Assembly (NCBI RefSeq): GCF_006094695.1 | Contig: NZ_CP035103.1 | Location: 434,001-498,000, forward strand | Length of the DNA: 64,000 nucleotides | Direction of reading: 5' to 3' | From: Kocuria rosea | Lineage (GTDB): Bacteria > Actinomycetota > Actinomycetes > Actinomycetales > Micrococcaceae | Shown: positions 40,680 through 48,841 of the stretch, one piece after another | How positions within the stretch are numbered: the stretch's first letter is position 1 | Layout: each line of letters starts with the position of its first letter | The notes under the pieces: generated by a model | What the model was told of the DNA's origin: nothing | What the model saw: only the letters and a program-made list of their open reading frames with translations | Databases searched by the model: none | Made by a program: the position numbers and the translations under genes

Positions 40680-41876
40680 GGTGGTTGCAACACTGAGCGT
40701 TGGGGGTGGTGTTGTGGGTGGGTACTCGATCTTGATCAGGCCGGATCTGCTCCAGGTGTTTTGGGAGCGGATGCAGGCCGGGGAGTTCATCACCGGGGCG
40801 GTGGCAGCTATCCGTACAAGCCGGCGCACCGGGGCCCGGGTCCTGGAGGAGGCCGGTGGGGTGCGGCCACGCCGCGGACGCGACCTCAAGGGCCGGTGCC
40901 TGAGCTTCGCCGAGCGGGAGGAGATCGCCCTGTTGCGCGTTCAGGGACAGTCTTTGCGGCAGATCGGGGCGGCGATCGGCCGATCACCGTCGACGATCTC
41001 TCGAGAGCTGCGACGTAACGCCACCGCCCAAGGCGGCTATCGGGCCACGACAGCGCACGTGCTGGCCTATGAAAGAGCAGCGCGCCCGAAGCCAGCGAAG
41101 CTGCACACCCATCCCGAGGTGCGTGCGATCGTCGTGAGAGACCTCGCCAAGAAGTATTCGCCGGAGCAGATCGCTGGGCGCCTGCGACGAGAATTCCCCG
41201 ACAAGCCGGAGATGTGGGTGTCGACCGAGACGATCTACCAGTCCCTCTACGTGCAGTCCCGTGGGGCCCTGAAACAGGAGCTGACCCGATACCTGCGCAC
41301 CGGACGAGCTGTGCGCCGGCCCTGCCGCAAGGCCGGGCAACGCAAGAACCGGGTCCCGGACATGATCAACATCAGCGACCGGCCCGCTGAGGCCAAGGAC
41401 CGCGCAGTGCCGGGCCATTGGGAGGGTGACCTGATCATTGGCAAGAACAATCAGAGCGCCATCGGAACCCTGGTGGAACGCACCACCAACTACACGATGC
41501 TTGTTCACCTGCCCGAGGGTTACAAACCCGAACAGGTCCGTGACGGGCTGGCCGCGAAGATCAAGACACTGCCGGAGGCGCTGCGACGGTCGCTGACCTG
41601 GGATCAAGGCACGGAAATGCGCGACTGGAAGCAGGTGCGGGTGGACGCCGGGATCGAGATCTTCTTCTGCGACCCACACTCGCCCTGGCAACGCGGTATC
41701 AACGAGAACACCAACGGCCTTTTGCGCCAATACTTCCCGAAAGGCGCCGACCTCTCAGCGTTCACTGCCGCAGAGCTCGACGCGGTCGCCGAGGAGCTCA
41801 ACGACCGTCCCCGCAAACGCCTAGAGTTCCAGAAACCGATCGAAGTGATCGGCGACCTGCTGTTGCAATGACCACC
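40680..41876 (+). mobile_element. IS30-family insertion sequence
   Basis: Imperfect inverted ends GGTGGTTGCAACA (40680-40692) and TGTTGCAATGACCACC (41861-41876) bracket a single IS30-type transposase gene. The boundaries are estimates, because the repeats differ by a small gap and no target duplication could be confirmed. Confidence 0.7.
40714..41871 (+). CDS. IS30-family transposase
   Basis: This protein of 385 aa has the N-terminal IS30 helix-turn-helix (SFAEREEIALLRVQGQSLRQIGAAIGRSPSTISREL, within about 65-105) and the DDE integrase core: first Asp in GHWEGDLIIGK, second in LTWDQGTEM, Glu in INENTNGLLRQYFP. The frame is open from an ATG at 40615, but that ATG lies in the dispersed repeat outside the IS end; the GTG at 40714 is the more likely start. 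All catalytic residues are present, so the element may be active. Confidence 0.88.
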   Translation: MGGYSILIRPDLLQVFWERMQAGEFITGAVAAIRTSRRTGARVLEEAGGVRPRRGRDLKGRCLSFAEREEIALLRVQGQSLRQIGAAIGRSPSTISRELRRNATAQGGYRATTAHVLAYERAARPKPAKLHTHPEVRAIVVRDLAKKYSPEQIAGRLRREFPDKPEMWVSTETIYQSLYVQSRGALKQELTRYLRTGRAVRRPCRKAGQRKNRVPDMINISDRPAEAKDRAVPGHWEGDLIIGKNNQSAIGTLVERTTNYTMLVHLPEGYKPEQVRDGLAAKIKTLPEALRRSLTWDQGTEMRDWKQVRVDAGIEIFFCDPHSPWQRGINENTNGLLRQYFPKGADLSAFTAAELDAVAEELNDRPRKRLEFQKPIEVIGDLLLQ

Positions 41877-41940
41877 AGAATCCGCCGTTCCCCTCTTGTG
41901 CGTCGTGGATCCGGCGCTGACCGGTCGGTAGCGTCTGAGC

Positions 41941-42402
41941 ATGGACAAGGGAGCGGGAAGGGCTGAGCGCAGGAGGAAACCGCCCAGGTCATTGCGTCGG
42001 GTGGCCCTGATTGTCACCGGCATCAGCGGTGCCATCGCCGTCGTCTTAGGAACGATCACCTGGGTCGTTGAAGAATCCGCTAACCCGATGCATCCGCTTG
42101 GTAACGCGGGATGGCTCGCCTTTCCCGCCGGCTTCGTCGCGGTCGGTGGGCTGATCGCCTTTCTCGGCGACGTCGTGCTCGCCAGCACGACCCAACCCGG
42201 GGAACTCGAGGCGGCAAGTTCGCTCCCTGGTCGCTCTCATCGGCCGGTCCGTGCCCTGCGGACGGCCGTGCTGGCCTATGCGCTCGTGCTGTTCGTCGGC
42301 GCGCTGGGTGCTATCGCGTTCACGGTCTATGACCGGGGCGGGGTAGCGGTGAGCCTCGACGTCTTCGTGTTCCTGTGTGCTGCGGTCTTCCTCTGGGGGT
42401 GA
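41941..42402 (+). CDS. Hypothetical membrane protein, 153 aa
   Basis: A basic N-terminus (ERRRKPPRSLRR) is followed by three or four hydrophobic segments (about 21-42, 58-82, 108-130 and 136-152). No family was recognised. The stop overlaps the start of the next membrane protein as TGATG, so the two form a coupled pair. The ATG has only a weak ribosome site. Confidence 0.6.
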   Translation: MDKGAGRAERRRKPPRSLRRVALIVTGISGAIAVVLGTITWVVEESANPMHPLGNAGWLAFPAGFVAVGGLIAFLGDVVLASTTQPGELEAASSLPGRSHRPVRALRTAVLAYALVLFVGALGAIAFTVYDRGGVAVSLDVFVFLCAAVFLWG

Positions 42403-42707
42403 TGCGCCTGCGCAGGCCTGCCGCCTCCCCCGCACAGGGCGCAGGCATCGATGCAGGGCTGGCCCGAGGCACTGTGGGAGGGGTGCAACCTCAGGTGTTG
42501 CGTCAGTGGGGGCTCGCCTTCACCGGGGTGGGCACGGGCATTGCTGTGGTCCTGTACTGGTACATCGAGTTCGTCAATCACTTCTTCTGGTCGGGCGTGC
42601 TGTTCGGCCCGATCATCTTTCTCGGTTTCGCGCACATGGTGGCTGTCGGCGGGCTGGCCGTTCTGGTCGTCGACGGGCTGCTGCGGCTGACCGGGCGCCG
42701 CTACTGA
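42402..42707 (+). CDS. Hypothetical membrane protein, 101 aa
   Basis: The ATG overlaps the preceding stop. After a loose N-terminus, two helices are clear (about 35-60, LAFTGVGTGIAVVLYWYIEF, and about 64-92). The tail is basic (LRLTGRRY). No function can be inferred; probably a membrane complex with the upstream protein. Confidence 0.6.
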   Translation: MRLRRPAASPAQGAGIDAGLARGTVGGVQPQVLRQWGLAFTGVGTGIAVVLYWYIEFVNHFFWSGVLFGPIIFLGFAHMVAVGGLAVLVVDGLLRLTGRRY

Positions 42708-42771
42708 ACGTCGTCTGCCGAGGGAGGACAGCACAGCATCCCTGAGCCTGGCGAGGGGAAGGATCTGGGCT

Positions 42772-42915
42772 ATGACTGTTTCCTTGGCCCGCCATGTTGC
42801 ACGAGGGGTTCCTGTCTCGGTGGTCCCGTACTCGAAGGCACCTCGGCCGCAGGAGGTCATGGTTCAAGTGCGCGACCGGCTGGCCGAATTGGAGCGCGCG
42901 GCCACCCCGGCTTGA
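42772..42915 (+). CDS. Possible small protein, 47 aa
   Basis: A short frame starting MTVSLARHVARGVPVSVVPY and ending RDRLAELERAATPA, with a strong GGGGAAGGA site 8 bases upstream. The second half could form an amphipathic helix. There is no homologue to cite and no other support, so it remains tentative. Confidence 0.35.
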   Translation: MTVSLARHVARGVPVSVVPYSKAPRPQEVMVQVRDRLAELERAATPA

Positions 42916-43215
42916 ACCTTATTCGTGGGTCCGCGAACCTCTTGGGCACGCGCCGCACACATGAGGTTCACGCACCACCAAGGTGGCTGACCTCGAGTCC
43001 TACCCCAGCATCGGTAGCACCCGGTCCCGCCTGACCTCGGAACCATGAGACGGAGAGTCTGCATCCCCAGAGCAGACCCTCTGTTCCCATGTCCGAAACA
43101 TCCTTTCGGCCGTTCTCTTTTGCAACTGGTCGTGGTGTGCTGTCCGCACATTGTGCACTTGAGTGCCGACCCGGGCACCGCAGGCACGTCCACTCCGCAG
43201 GAAAAGAGAGTCTCG
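42916..43215. promoter_or_regulatory. Leader region of the toxin gene with repeated hairpin
   Basis: No gene is seen. At 43050-43084 lies an imperfect hairpin whose right arm and following bases (CCCCAGAGCAGACCCTC, then GTTCCCATGTCCG) recur at 44183-44227 ahead of the exonuclease gene. A GTCCGCACA element also recurs further down in both leaders (43142, 44252). Confidence 0.5.
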
Positions 43216-43842
43216 ATGCGCTTGAAATCTACTTCACGCTACGCTCTGTTGCTCGGCCTCATCATGGCTGTCACTGGCTCAGTCGGCCCAGCCCTGGCTG
43301 CTCCGCCGCCCCAGCCCGACGACAACGAGCTCGTGCTCTACGCCCCCACCACCCGCCAGACGTTGACGATTGAGGAGCCCGACCAGCAGTCCTCGCCCCA
43401 GAAGGACGACGACATGTTCACACCAATGCTGCTCGGCCCGATCGACTCATTGAACTGCAACGTCCTGAACCGCCCATCCCACATCGTCACCACGTACAAC
43501 GCCCGCGCCCGATCGGGCTTCTCCGGGGGCTATATCAAGATGGAGTGCGGCACCGACGCCGGCTACGGCTACCGGCACATCCGTTCCCGCCACCAGCAGG
43601 ACTGGCAGAACAAGATGTACCCGCTGCGGGCGAACTGGGACGACTTCATGGACTTCGCCACCAAGCAGGCGCTGGCCTCTCCGTCCAAGACCGCCTTCCA
43701 GGGCAGCGGTAAGTACTGCTACACCACCCCAGTCCAGATCCGGAACTCCCGCGGCGCCGTCGTGAAGACGTTCTATCCTCGGATTATCATCTCCTCGACC
43801 AACCGTCGAGTAATCACGTCCATCCCAGGAGGCTCGTGCTGA
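43216..43842 (+). CDS. Secreted toxin-like protein, 208 aa
   Basis: A Sec signal peptide is clear: basic MRLKSTSRYA, hydrophobic core LLLGLIMAVTGSVGP and cleavage after ALA (about residue 28). A low-complexity acidic stretch (30-70) leads to a C-terminal domain of about 130 aa with GYGYRHIRSRHQQDW, a WDDFMDFATKQAL helix and strands YCYTTPVQIRNSRG, TFYPRIIIS and VITSIPGGSC. The HIRSRH-type motif and this beta-rich tail resemble nuclease domains of polymorphic toxins (BECR/EndoU-like); this is pattern recognition only. An AGGAAAAGAG site precedes the ATG. The overlapping next gene is a likely immunity protein. Confidence 0.65.
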   Translation: MRLKSTSRYALLLGLIMAVTGSVGPALAAPPPQPDDNELVLYAPTTRQTLTIEEPDQQSSPQKDDDMFTPMLLGPIDSLNCNVLNRPSHIVTTYNARARSGFSGGYIKMECGTDAGYGYRHIRSRHQQDWQNKMYPLRANWDDFMDFATKQALASPSKTAFQGSGKYCYTTPVQIRNSRGAVVKTFYPRIIISSTNRRVITSIPGGSC

Positions 43843-44165
43843 TGCCCGCACCGATCACGGTCCGCATGTTCAACGAGCACGGCTGCCCCTGGCCGTTCTT
43901 CGGCCCCGAGAGCCTGATGAGCCAGGAGGAGTTCCCGCTGCCGGCAGAGCTCACCGAGCAGGTCCTGGCGTGGACGTCCGACTTCGCCCGCCACTACGAC
44001 GAGGAGCGCGGCTGGCCCTCGGCGCAGGCATACGAGGCCTCCCGGCAGGAGGGGCGGCGCCTGGCCGCCGAGGTACAGACGGCCGTCGGGGACGAGGTGC
44101 GGATCCAGCTCGAGCACTGGGAGCGGATGGTCGACGGCCAGGAGGCCTCCGCCCAGACCAGCTGA
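43842..44165 (+). CDS. Probable immunity protein of the secreted toxin, 107 aa
   Basis: The ATG overlaps the toxin stop (TGATG), with AGGAGG 9 bases upstream; a GTG at 43836 is an alternative start giving two extra residues. The product is small, acidic and has no signal peptide, so it stays inside the cell. The segment VRMFNEHGCPWPFFG followed by LPLPAELTEQVLAWTSDFARHYDEERGW (within 8-50) recalls small actinobacterial proteins with a Y/H-G-C-x-W-P-L/F-W pattern found beside toxins. Gene order, overlap and cellular location fit a toxin-immunity pair (inference). Confidence 0.6.
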   Translation: MPAPITVRMFNEHGCPWPFFGPESLMSQEEFPLPAELTEQVLAWTSDFARHYDEERGWPSAQAYEASRQEGRRLAAEVQTAVGDEVRIQLEHWERMVDGQEASAQTS

Positions 44166-44182
44166 TCCAGCCGCTGCCATCA

Positions 44183-44217
44183 ACGGAGGGCCTGTCTCCC
44201 CAGAGCAGACCCTCCGT
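44183..44217 (+). terminator. Hairpin after the immunity gene (second copy of leader repeat)
   Basis: ACGGAGGGCCTG pairs with CAGACCCTCCGT with one G-T pair, extended by TCT/AGA with a bulge, closing on a CCCC loop. It starts 18 bp after the immunity stop. The same sequence in weaker form precedes the toxin gene, so it may be a terminator, an RNA element or a recombination site. Confidence 0.5.
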
Positions 44218-44304
44218 TCCCATGTCCGCACCCTGGCGCGGCCTCTTGGGGTGTCCGCACACATGGGTGCCGTCCCCACAGAGTTCACCGTCGGGAAGGA
44301 CCCC

Positions 44305-44899
44305 ATGAGCACCACGACCCCCGCCGCCTCCGCGGCCGCCACGGAGATCGAGACGACCGGCGCCCCGATCCTCGGTTTCTTGCAGCTGAACACCTCCAAC
44401 GGCAAGGTGTTCCTCAACGCCACTGCCCCGTCCAGCGAGTTCCAGTCCAGCACCGCTTTCGACGTCGACGGGTGGGCGCCAGAGCTGCCCTACGTGGAGG
44501 TCTCCTTCACGGCCGCCGGACTGAGCGAGGCCGACGAGGCGGATCTGGTCGACGCCGGGTACCGCCCCGTGATAGGCCTGGTGCGCGGTGTGATCGCCAC
44601 TGTGATCGCCCCGGCGCCGGGCGCAGACGCCCCCGACTACCTGTTCGTGGACTTCGAGTCCACCGGGCTGCCGCAGATCGCCCCCGGGGGAGCCGAACCC
44701 GCGCTTCGTGCCGCTGCAGGTCGCCGCCGCCGTAGTGGACGCCGGGCTGAACGTCGTGGCGACCTACGAGGCAAAGATCAACGCCACGACCGAGCAGCTG
44801 GAGTCGATGGTCCCCTTCGTGCGCAACATGCACACCGAGACCGGCCTGCTCGCCGCCCTGGAAGCAGGGGGACTGCCCCCGGATCGCTTGACTCCTTGA
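44305..44899 (+). pseudogene. DnaQ-like 3'-5' exonuclease, frameshifted and 3'-truncated
   Basis: The first frame (ATG 44305, GGGAAGGA site) encodes about 105 aa of unknown domain, then DYLFVDFESTGLPQIAPG with the D-x-E motif of DEDD exonucleases. In a run of five G near 44690 the frame breaks; removing one G joins it to PNPRFVPLQVAAAVVDAGLNVV and MVPFVRNMHTETGLLAALEAGG (up to 44899), the continuing exonuclease fold as in actinophage and plasmid enzymes. The last catalytic Asp is missing; the gene stops about 20 bp before duplicated block B. Confidence 0.65.
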
Positions 44900-44957
44900 C
44901 CTGTTGCGTTGCAGCAGGGGTTCCTTTTGGGGCAGCTGTTGTTCCGTGGGGCAGCCC

Positions 44958-45469
44958 CTAGGGGATCTGGGCTGCGGGGGTGTCGCGGGTTTCTGCGGCG
45001 GGGTCGCTGTCCTGCCACTGGCTGAGCCGATCGGCGTCGCACTCGTCGCGGGAGGCGCTGGTCTCGTCGAGGCGCTGAATGGTCAGGCATCCCTCCTCCT
45101 CTCCCCGGGGGCCGAGGAGGTGCCAGATGCGGGCTTCGCCGTCGACGACGATGGCCGCTTTGATGGCGGTGTGGTCCGGGAAGAAGCTGTTGGCGGTCTT
45201 GTTCGTGTAATCGCCGGCCAGGCTCAGGGACCGGCCGTCGCAGCTCAACCTCAGGGACGGGGGTGCTGTGGTGAGGTCCTCGCTCTGCCCCGGGCCCATG
45301 GCGCCTTCGGAGATGGTGCACCCCGGGTGGGGGGGGTGATCGCGGTGGGCGTGACCTGGGAAAGGGGTTCTGGTCTGTCTTGGAGCAGCAGGTTGTCCTC
45401 GCACCCGGTGAGGGCCAGGGAGGTGATAGCGGCAACGGCGAGGCTGAGGACACGGGTGGATCGCTGCAC
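44958..45469 (-). pseudogene. Lipoprotein copy B, frameshifted
   Basis: The N-terminal part (GTG at 45469, AAGGAG upstream) encodes the same signal peptide and lipobox LTGC as copy A, up to QVTPTAITP. The C-terminal part (GCTISEG onward, ending TPAAQIP) lies in another frame. The break is at a run of eight G near 45330-45338; copy A has a shorter, mixed tract there. Either the copy is dead, or the G-run is phase-variable or a base-calling error. The rest is about 85-90% similar to copy A. Confidence 0.75.
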
Positions 45470-45532
45470 GGCGGGGGCTCCTTGGCGCATCGAGGATGGG
45501 GTCCTGGTCTCCGACCGGGACGGTGCTGGGGG

Positions 45533-45697
45533 CTATGGCTGCCAGCTGCCGCTGCGGTCGCCGTGCTGGTGCGCGTAGTCCTTGATGCCGGCGGTGACGC
45601 CCTTGCGCACCACCCAATAGAGCAACCACAAGGTGAAGGCGACCATGAGCAACCAGATGAACAGTCCAAGGAACGCTCCGAAGCCGGCGACGTCCAT
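45533..45697 (-). CDS. Small membrane protein, 54 aa, copy B
   Basis: Same length, start and ribosome site (AGGAGG) as the copy at 26399-26563, with a few substitutions: MDVAGFGAFLGLFIWLLMVA, then TLWLLYWVV and the basic tail. Unlike its lipoprotein neighbour, the frame is intact, so this small protein may be the part under selection. Confidence 0.7.
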   Translation of the reverse strand: MDVAGFGAFLGLFIWLLMVAFTLWLLYWVVRKGVTAGIKDYAHQHGDRSGSWQP

Positions 45698-45918
45698 CAC
45701 GAGGAACCTCCTGGGGTAGGTCTGTCCACGCTATAAGGGAATGCCTCCGTCCTTGGCACCCCGCTCGCACCGTGCGTGTCGGTCGGTCACCCCGTGTTCC
45801 ACGCGTCGTGCGACTACCTCACATCCCGGTGCCGTGTTTCATCAAGGGTTCCTCGTCGATCATGCGGCTCGACCAGCATCTGGACCGGCCCACGTGGTGG
45901 CATCCCTAGCATGGGGAC

Positions 45919-46407
45919 ATGCGCCTGCGAGAGACGGTCCCAGCCGACCTGGACATCCTCTTGGGCTGGGTGCCCTCCGAGGCGGACATGGTGCTCTGGT
46001 CCGGGCGCACGTTCACCTGGCCGCTGGATCGCGGGCAGCTGGAGAGCTACCTGCACAATGATCAACGCCGGTACTGGACCGGGCTGGACCCGGAGTCGGG
46101 GCATCCGGTCGGTCACGCTTCCCTGCTCGTCGACGCTGACGCGGCCATGATGCGGCTCGGCTGCGTCCTCCTCGACCCGGCAGCTCGCGGGCGTGGTCTG
46201 GGACGGGAGCTGATCAGGGAGGCGGTGCGCACGGGCTTCGAGACCACGGAGGTGCCGGCCATGAAACTGGGCGTGTACTCGCACAACGTCCTAGCTCGAC
46301 GCGTCTACGAGGACCTGGGGTTCAAAGAGACCGGCCAGGTGCGCAGCACCGAGGTGAACGGCCAGCCCTGGCACGCCATGGAGATGGAGTGGCCACGACT
46401 GGCCTGA
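45919..46407 (+). CDS. GNAT-family N-acetyltransferase
   Basis: This 162-aa protein has the GNAT fold: MRLRETVPADLDILLGWV at the start, the acetyl-CoA loop LDPAARGRGLGRELIREAV (about 87-105), and the late NVLARRVYEDLGFKETG. It transfers an acetyl group to an amine of a small molecule or protein; the substrate is unknown. The group resembles RimJ/RimL-type enzymes. No good ribosome site; the start is the only ATG that gives a full domain. Confidence 0.88.
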   Translation: MRLRETVPADLDILLGWVPSEADMVLWSGRTFTWPLDRGQLESYLHNDQRRYWTGLDPESGHPVGHASLLVDADAAMMRLGCVLLDPAARGRGLGRELIREAVRTGFETTEVPAMKLGVYSHNVLARRVYEDLGFKETGQVRSTEVNGQPWHAMEMEWPRLA

Positions 46408-46494
46408 GCCGCAAACAGACGCAGGCTCGCCCCGCAGCGTGACTGGCGCCGTCACGCAGATCCGACGTTACGTCTGAGCTGCGGCGTGAGATCA

Positions 46495-47010
46495 TTACAC
46501 GTCGATGCCCACGACCGTGGTGTCGGCCGCGACGTCACGGGTCACCACGGCGCCAGCGCCGATCTTCGCCCCCGCCCCAATGGTGATCGGGCCGATGACC
46601 TTCGCCCCGGAACCGATGAGCACCCCGTCCCCGACAACGGCGTGGCGCCGACCCGGGGAGCCATCCCCGACGAAGCTCGCCCCTTGGTAGATGGTCACGT
46701 CGTCACCGATCACGCTGGTCTCTCCGAGAACAACCTCGCTGCCATGGTCGATGAACAGCCGGTGCCCGATCACCGCACCAGGGTGAATGGTGATCCCGGT
46801 GGCCTTCGCGGAGGCGGTGGCGATGGCCTGGGCGGCGGGTCTGCCCCACCGGGTGGACCACAGGCGGTGGGCGATGCGGTGGGCGGCCACCGCGTGCAGC
46901 CCCGGATAGCTCAGCAGCGTCGCGACGGTGCCTTGCCCCGCGGGGTCGGCGGCAGCGATCGAACGGGCATCGGCGAGGACACTAGGACGGGTGGGCTCGG
47001 TCATGGCCAC
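46495..47010 (-). CDS. Serine O-acetyltransferase-like hexapeptide transferase
   Basis: This 171-aa protein has the CysE/EpsC layout: an N-terminal helical part with YPGLHAVAAHRIAHRLW, then left-handed beta-helix repeats GITIHPGAVIGHRLFIDHGSEVVLGETSVIGDDVTIYQG (within 74-113) with the active-site His of IDHGS. It transfers acetyl from acetyl-CoA to L-serine in cysteine synthesis. The usual C-terminal tail after VTRDVxxxTxVxGxPA is cut short (ends VVGIDV). That tail binds cysteine synthase in CysE, so binding or feedback inhibition may be lost. No cysK neighbour. Confidence 0.85.
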   Translation of the reverse strand: MAMTEPTRPSVLADARSIAAADPAGQGTVATLLSYPGLHAVAAHRIAHRLWSTRWGRPAAQAIATASAKATGITIHPGAVIGHRLFIDHGSEVVLGETSVIGDDVTIYQGASFVGDGSPGRRHAVVGDGVLIGSGAKVIGPITIGAGAKIGAGAVVTRDVAADTTVVGIDV

Positions 47011-47281
47011 ACCCTAGAAGACATCCAACCGGGAACCGTTCACCCTTACCGGCTTTACATATGGCCCGGTTAGCGGCGGACCAACCCACGGGGGGTTCCA
47101 TGAAGGCCTTTGGCTAACTAGCGACCGCCACCGGAAATCAAACCGTAGGTCAGGTCAGGGTGTCCCATTCGTGCGGCAGTCCCTTCTGCGTTAGTGGCGC
47201 GGGGGAATCCATCCGTTAAATCGTCGCCGCCGCCTGCCTCCGTGCTGGCTCCGCATGTCCGGAGGCAGGCGGCGCAAACCG
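47011..47281. other. Intergenic region with repeat copy 4
   Basis: No credible gene in 271 bp. It carries the dispersed repeat at 47052-47080, followed by an inverted GGAGGCAGGCGG / CCGCCTGCCTCC pair near 47228-47272 which may be a terminator for the leftward double-IclR gene. Confidence 0.5.
47052..47080 (+). repeat. Dispersed repeat, copy 4
   Basis: Core CTTTACATATGGCCCG followed by GTTAGCGGCGGA, nearly the same as copy 5 at 63393. Lies 42 bp upstream of the acetyltransferase start. Confidence 0.65.
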
Positions 47282-48841
47282 CTACACGGAAGAGCTCGGG
47301 GCGCCGAAGTAGGCAGACAATCGCCGCGCCCCATCGCGGGCCAGGTCGACGATGCTGGGCGAGTCATCTGGTTCGTGCAGGATGCCTTCACGCAGTCCGC
47401 TCACAGACAGGGACGCCATCACATGGCCGCGGTGGTCGAAAACAGGAACTCCGACGGCGGCCATGCCCCGGGTCAGTTCGTCGTCGCTCAACGCGAAGCC
47501 GGCATCGCGGATGTCTTTGAGCTTCCCGAAGAACTCCGCCCGGGATCGCGCCCCGAGACTGAAGTCCGGGCTATGGCCCAAGACCACCGCGTAGTCCTCC
47601 CACGCCTTGGGGGAGTCGAAAGCCAATAGGGCGCGGGGCGCTGCGCCGATGTGCAGGGGCAAGGAGTTGCCTAGGGTCAAACGGCGGCTGTTCACACGCT
47701 TGCCCTCGATCCGCTCGATGCACACGGCACGGGGGCCGCTCCTGATGCACAGGAACACCGTTTCGCCTGTGGCGTCGTGAATCTCTTGGAGTATGGGAAG
47801 CGAGGCCCGCCGCAAGTCCAACTGGTTCAAGAGACTCCCCGCGAGGGAGATCATCTTGCTGCCGATTCGATAGGAACCGCGGTGGCCAAGCTGCTCGATC
47901 CAGCCGGCTTCAATGAGGCTCGCCAGCATGCGGTAGATGGAGCTAAGGGGTTCGCCGATGAGCTCCGCGAGTCTTGCGGAAGTCGCCACGCGTTCGACAG
48001 CCAGGGCGTCCATGAGAGAGGCGGCCTTGGCCAGCACCGATCCGTTCGAATCAGGAGCTTTGAATTCACGGGCTGCGAGTGACGGCTTGAAGTCCGCCAT
48101 GAGATCAGTCAACGTCTGAGCGGCGGCCTTGAGGACCCTCATGGCTTCCTCCTGCAGGTTGTCTACCTGGTCGACCAAGCCCGCCGCCGTCAAGGCGCCG
48201 AATATGCTGCCGTCCGGGTTGAAGACGGGAAATCCCAACGCCGCGATGCCGTCGACAACCTCGTTCGACTCCATCCTCCAGCCATCCCGTTTAGTGCCCT
48301 CGACCAGGCGGCGGAGCGTGTCTGCATCCACGGGTGTCCTCGCCGCCAGCTGCGCATAGTGTTCCTGTGCAAGAAGCTCGTCCAGAACCTCGGGCTGCCA
48401 AGCCAGCAGCACATGGGAGGCGGCACCTGCGTGGAGGGGCAGAATGCGCCCGGACGAGAGTTCGTGGAGATCAACCTCGGTGGAATCGACCTGCTCCAAG
48501 CAGACTGCGGTGTCCTTGCGGGGAATCCAGAAGGCGGACGTGAGGCCGAGATCCGACTGGACGCCCTCAAGTACCCGCTCAAGCGCCGCGTGGTCGACGA
48601 GGGCTTCGGTTGCCGCCTCCGCCAGCCTCAAAATGCCGGTGCCCAGCTCCACGAGCCCGCCTGGGGAGCGGCGGAGGATCCCTGACCCCTCCAGCGCGCT
48701 GATGATGCGGTAGACCGACGGCCGCGGTTCCTCCAGGGCCTTCGCCAGATCCGCGGGAATCGAGGGGCCGAGGGCGGATACTTCGTCCACCGCCTGCGTC
48801 GCCTTGAGCACCAGCTGGATCAGCTTGCCCGTATGCTTCAT
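47282..48841 (-). CDS. Tandem (double) IclR-family regulator 1
   Basis: This 519-aa protein contains two complete IclR units in one chain. Unit 1 (about 1-240): winged helix with IPADLAKALEEPRPSVYRIISALEGSG and an effector domain with LPLHAGAASHVLLAW. Unit 2 (about 255-519): winged helix ERVATSARLAELIGEPLSSIYRMLASL and effector domain with TVFLCIRSGPRAVCIERI and LPLHIGAAPRALLAF. Normal IclR proteins are about 250 aa. The start at 48841 has GAGGAG upstream. A palindrome TGGAC-N5-GTCCA lies 144 bp upstream. It follows a CynX-like transporter on the same strand and probably controls it. Confidence 0.9.
   Translation of the reverse strand: MKHTGKLIQLVLKATQAVDEVSALGPSIPADLAKALEEPRPSVYRIISALEGSGILRRSPGGLVELGTGILRLAEAATEALVDHAALERVLEGVQSDLGLTSAFWIPRKDTAVCLEQVDSTEVDLHELSSGRILPLHAGAASHVLLAWQPEVLDELLAQEHYAQLAARTPVDADTLRRLVEGTKRDGWRMESNEVVDGIAALGFPVFNPDGSIFGALTAAGLVDQVDNLQEEAMRVLKAAAQTLTDLMADFKPSLAAREFKAPDSNGSVLAKAASLMDALAVERVATSARLAELIGEPLSSIYRMLASLIEAGWIEQLGHRGSYRIGSKMISLAGSLLNQLDLRRASLPILQEIHDATGETVFLCIRSGPRAVCIERIEGKRVNSRRLTLGNSLPLHIGAAPRALLAFDSPKAWEDYAVVLGHSPDFSLGARSRAEFFGKLKDIRDAGFALSDDELTRGMAAVGVPVFDHRGHVMASLSVSGLREGILHEPDDSPSIVDLARDGARRLSAYFGAPSSSV

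Larger units (their letters stand above)
44918..45850. repeat. Duplicated block B (about 930 bp)
   Basis: Direct repeat of 25785-26716 in the same orientation. Its left end follows the truncated exonuclease, and its right end is followed by unrelated sequence before the acetyltransferase gene. Recombination between blocks A and B would remove about 19 kb. Confidence 0.85.

Noticed and set aside
40615..40713. ATG at 40615 as start of the IS30 transposase
   Set aside because: It lies in the dispersed repeat, outside the inverted end of the IS at 40680, and the first 33 codons resemble no IS30 protein.
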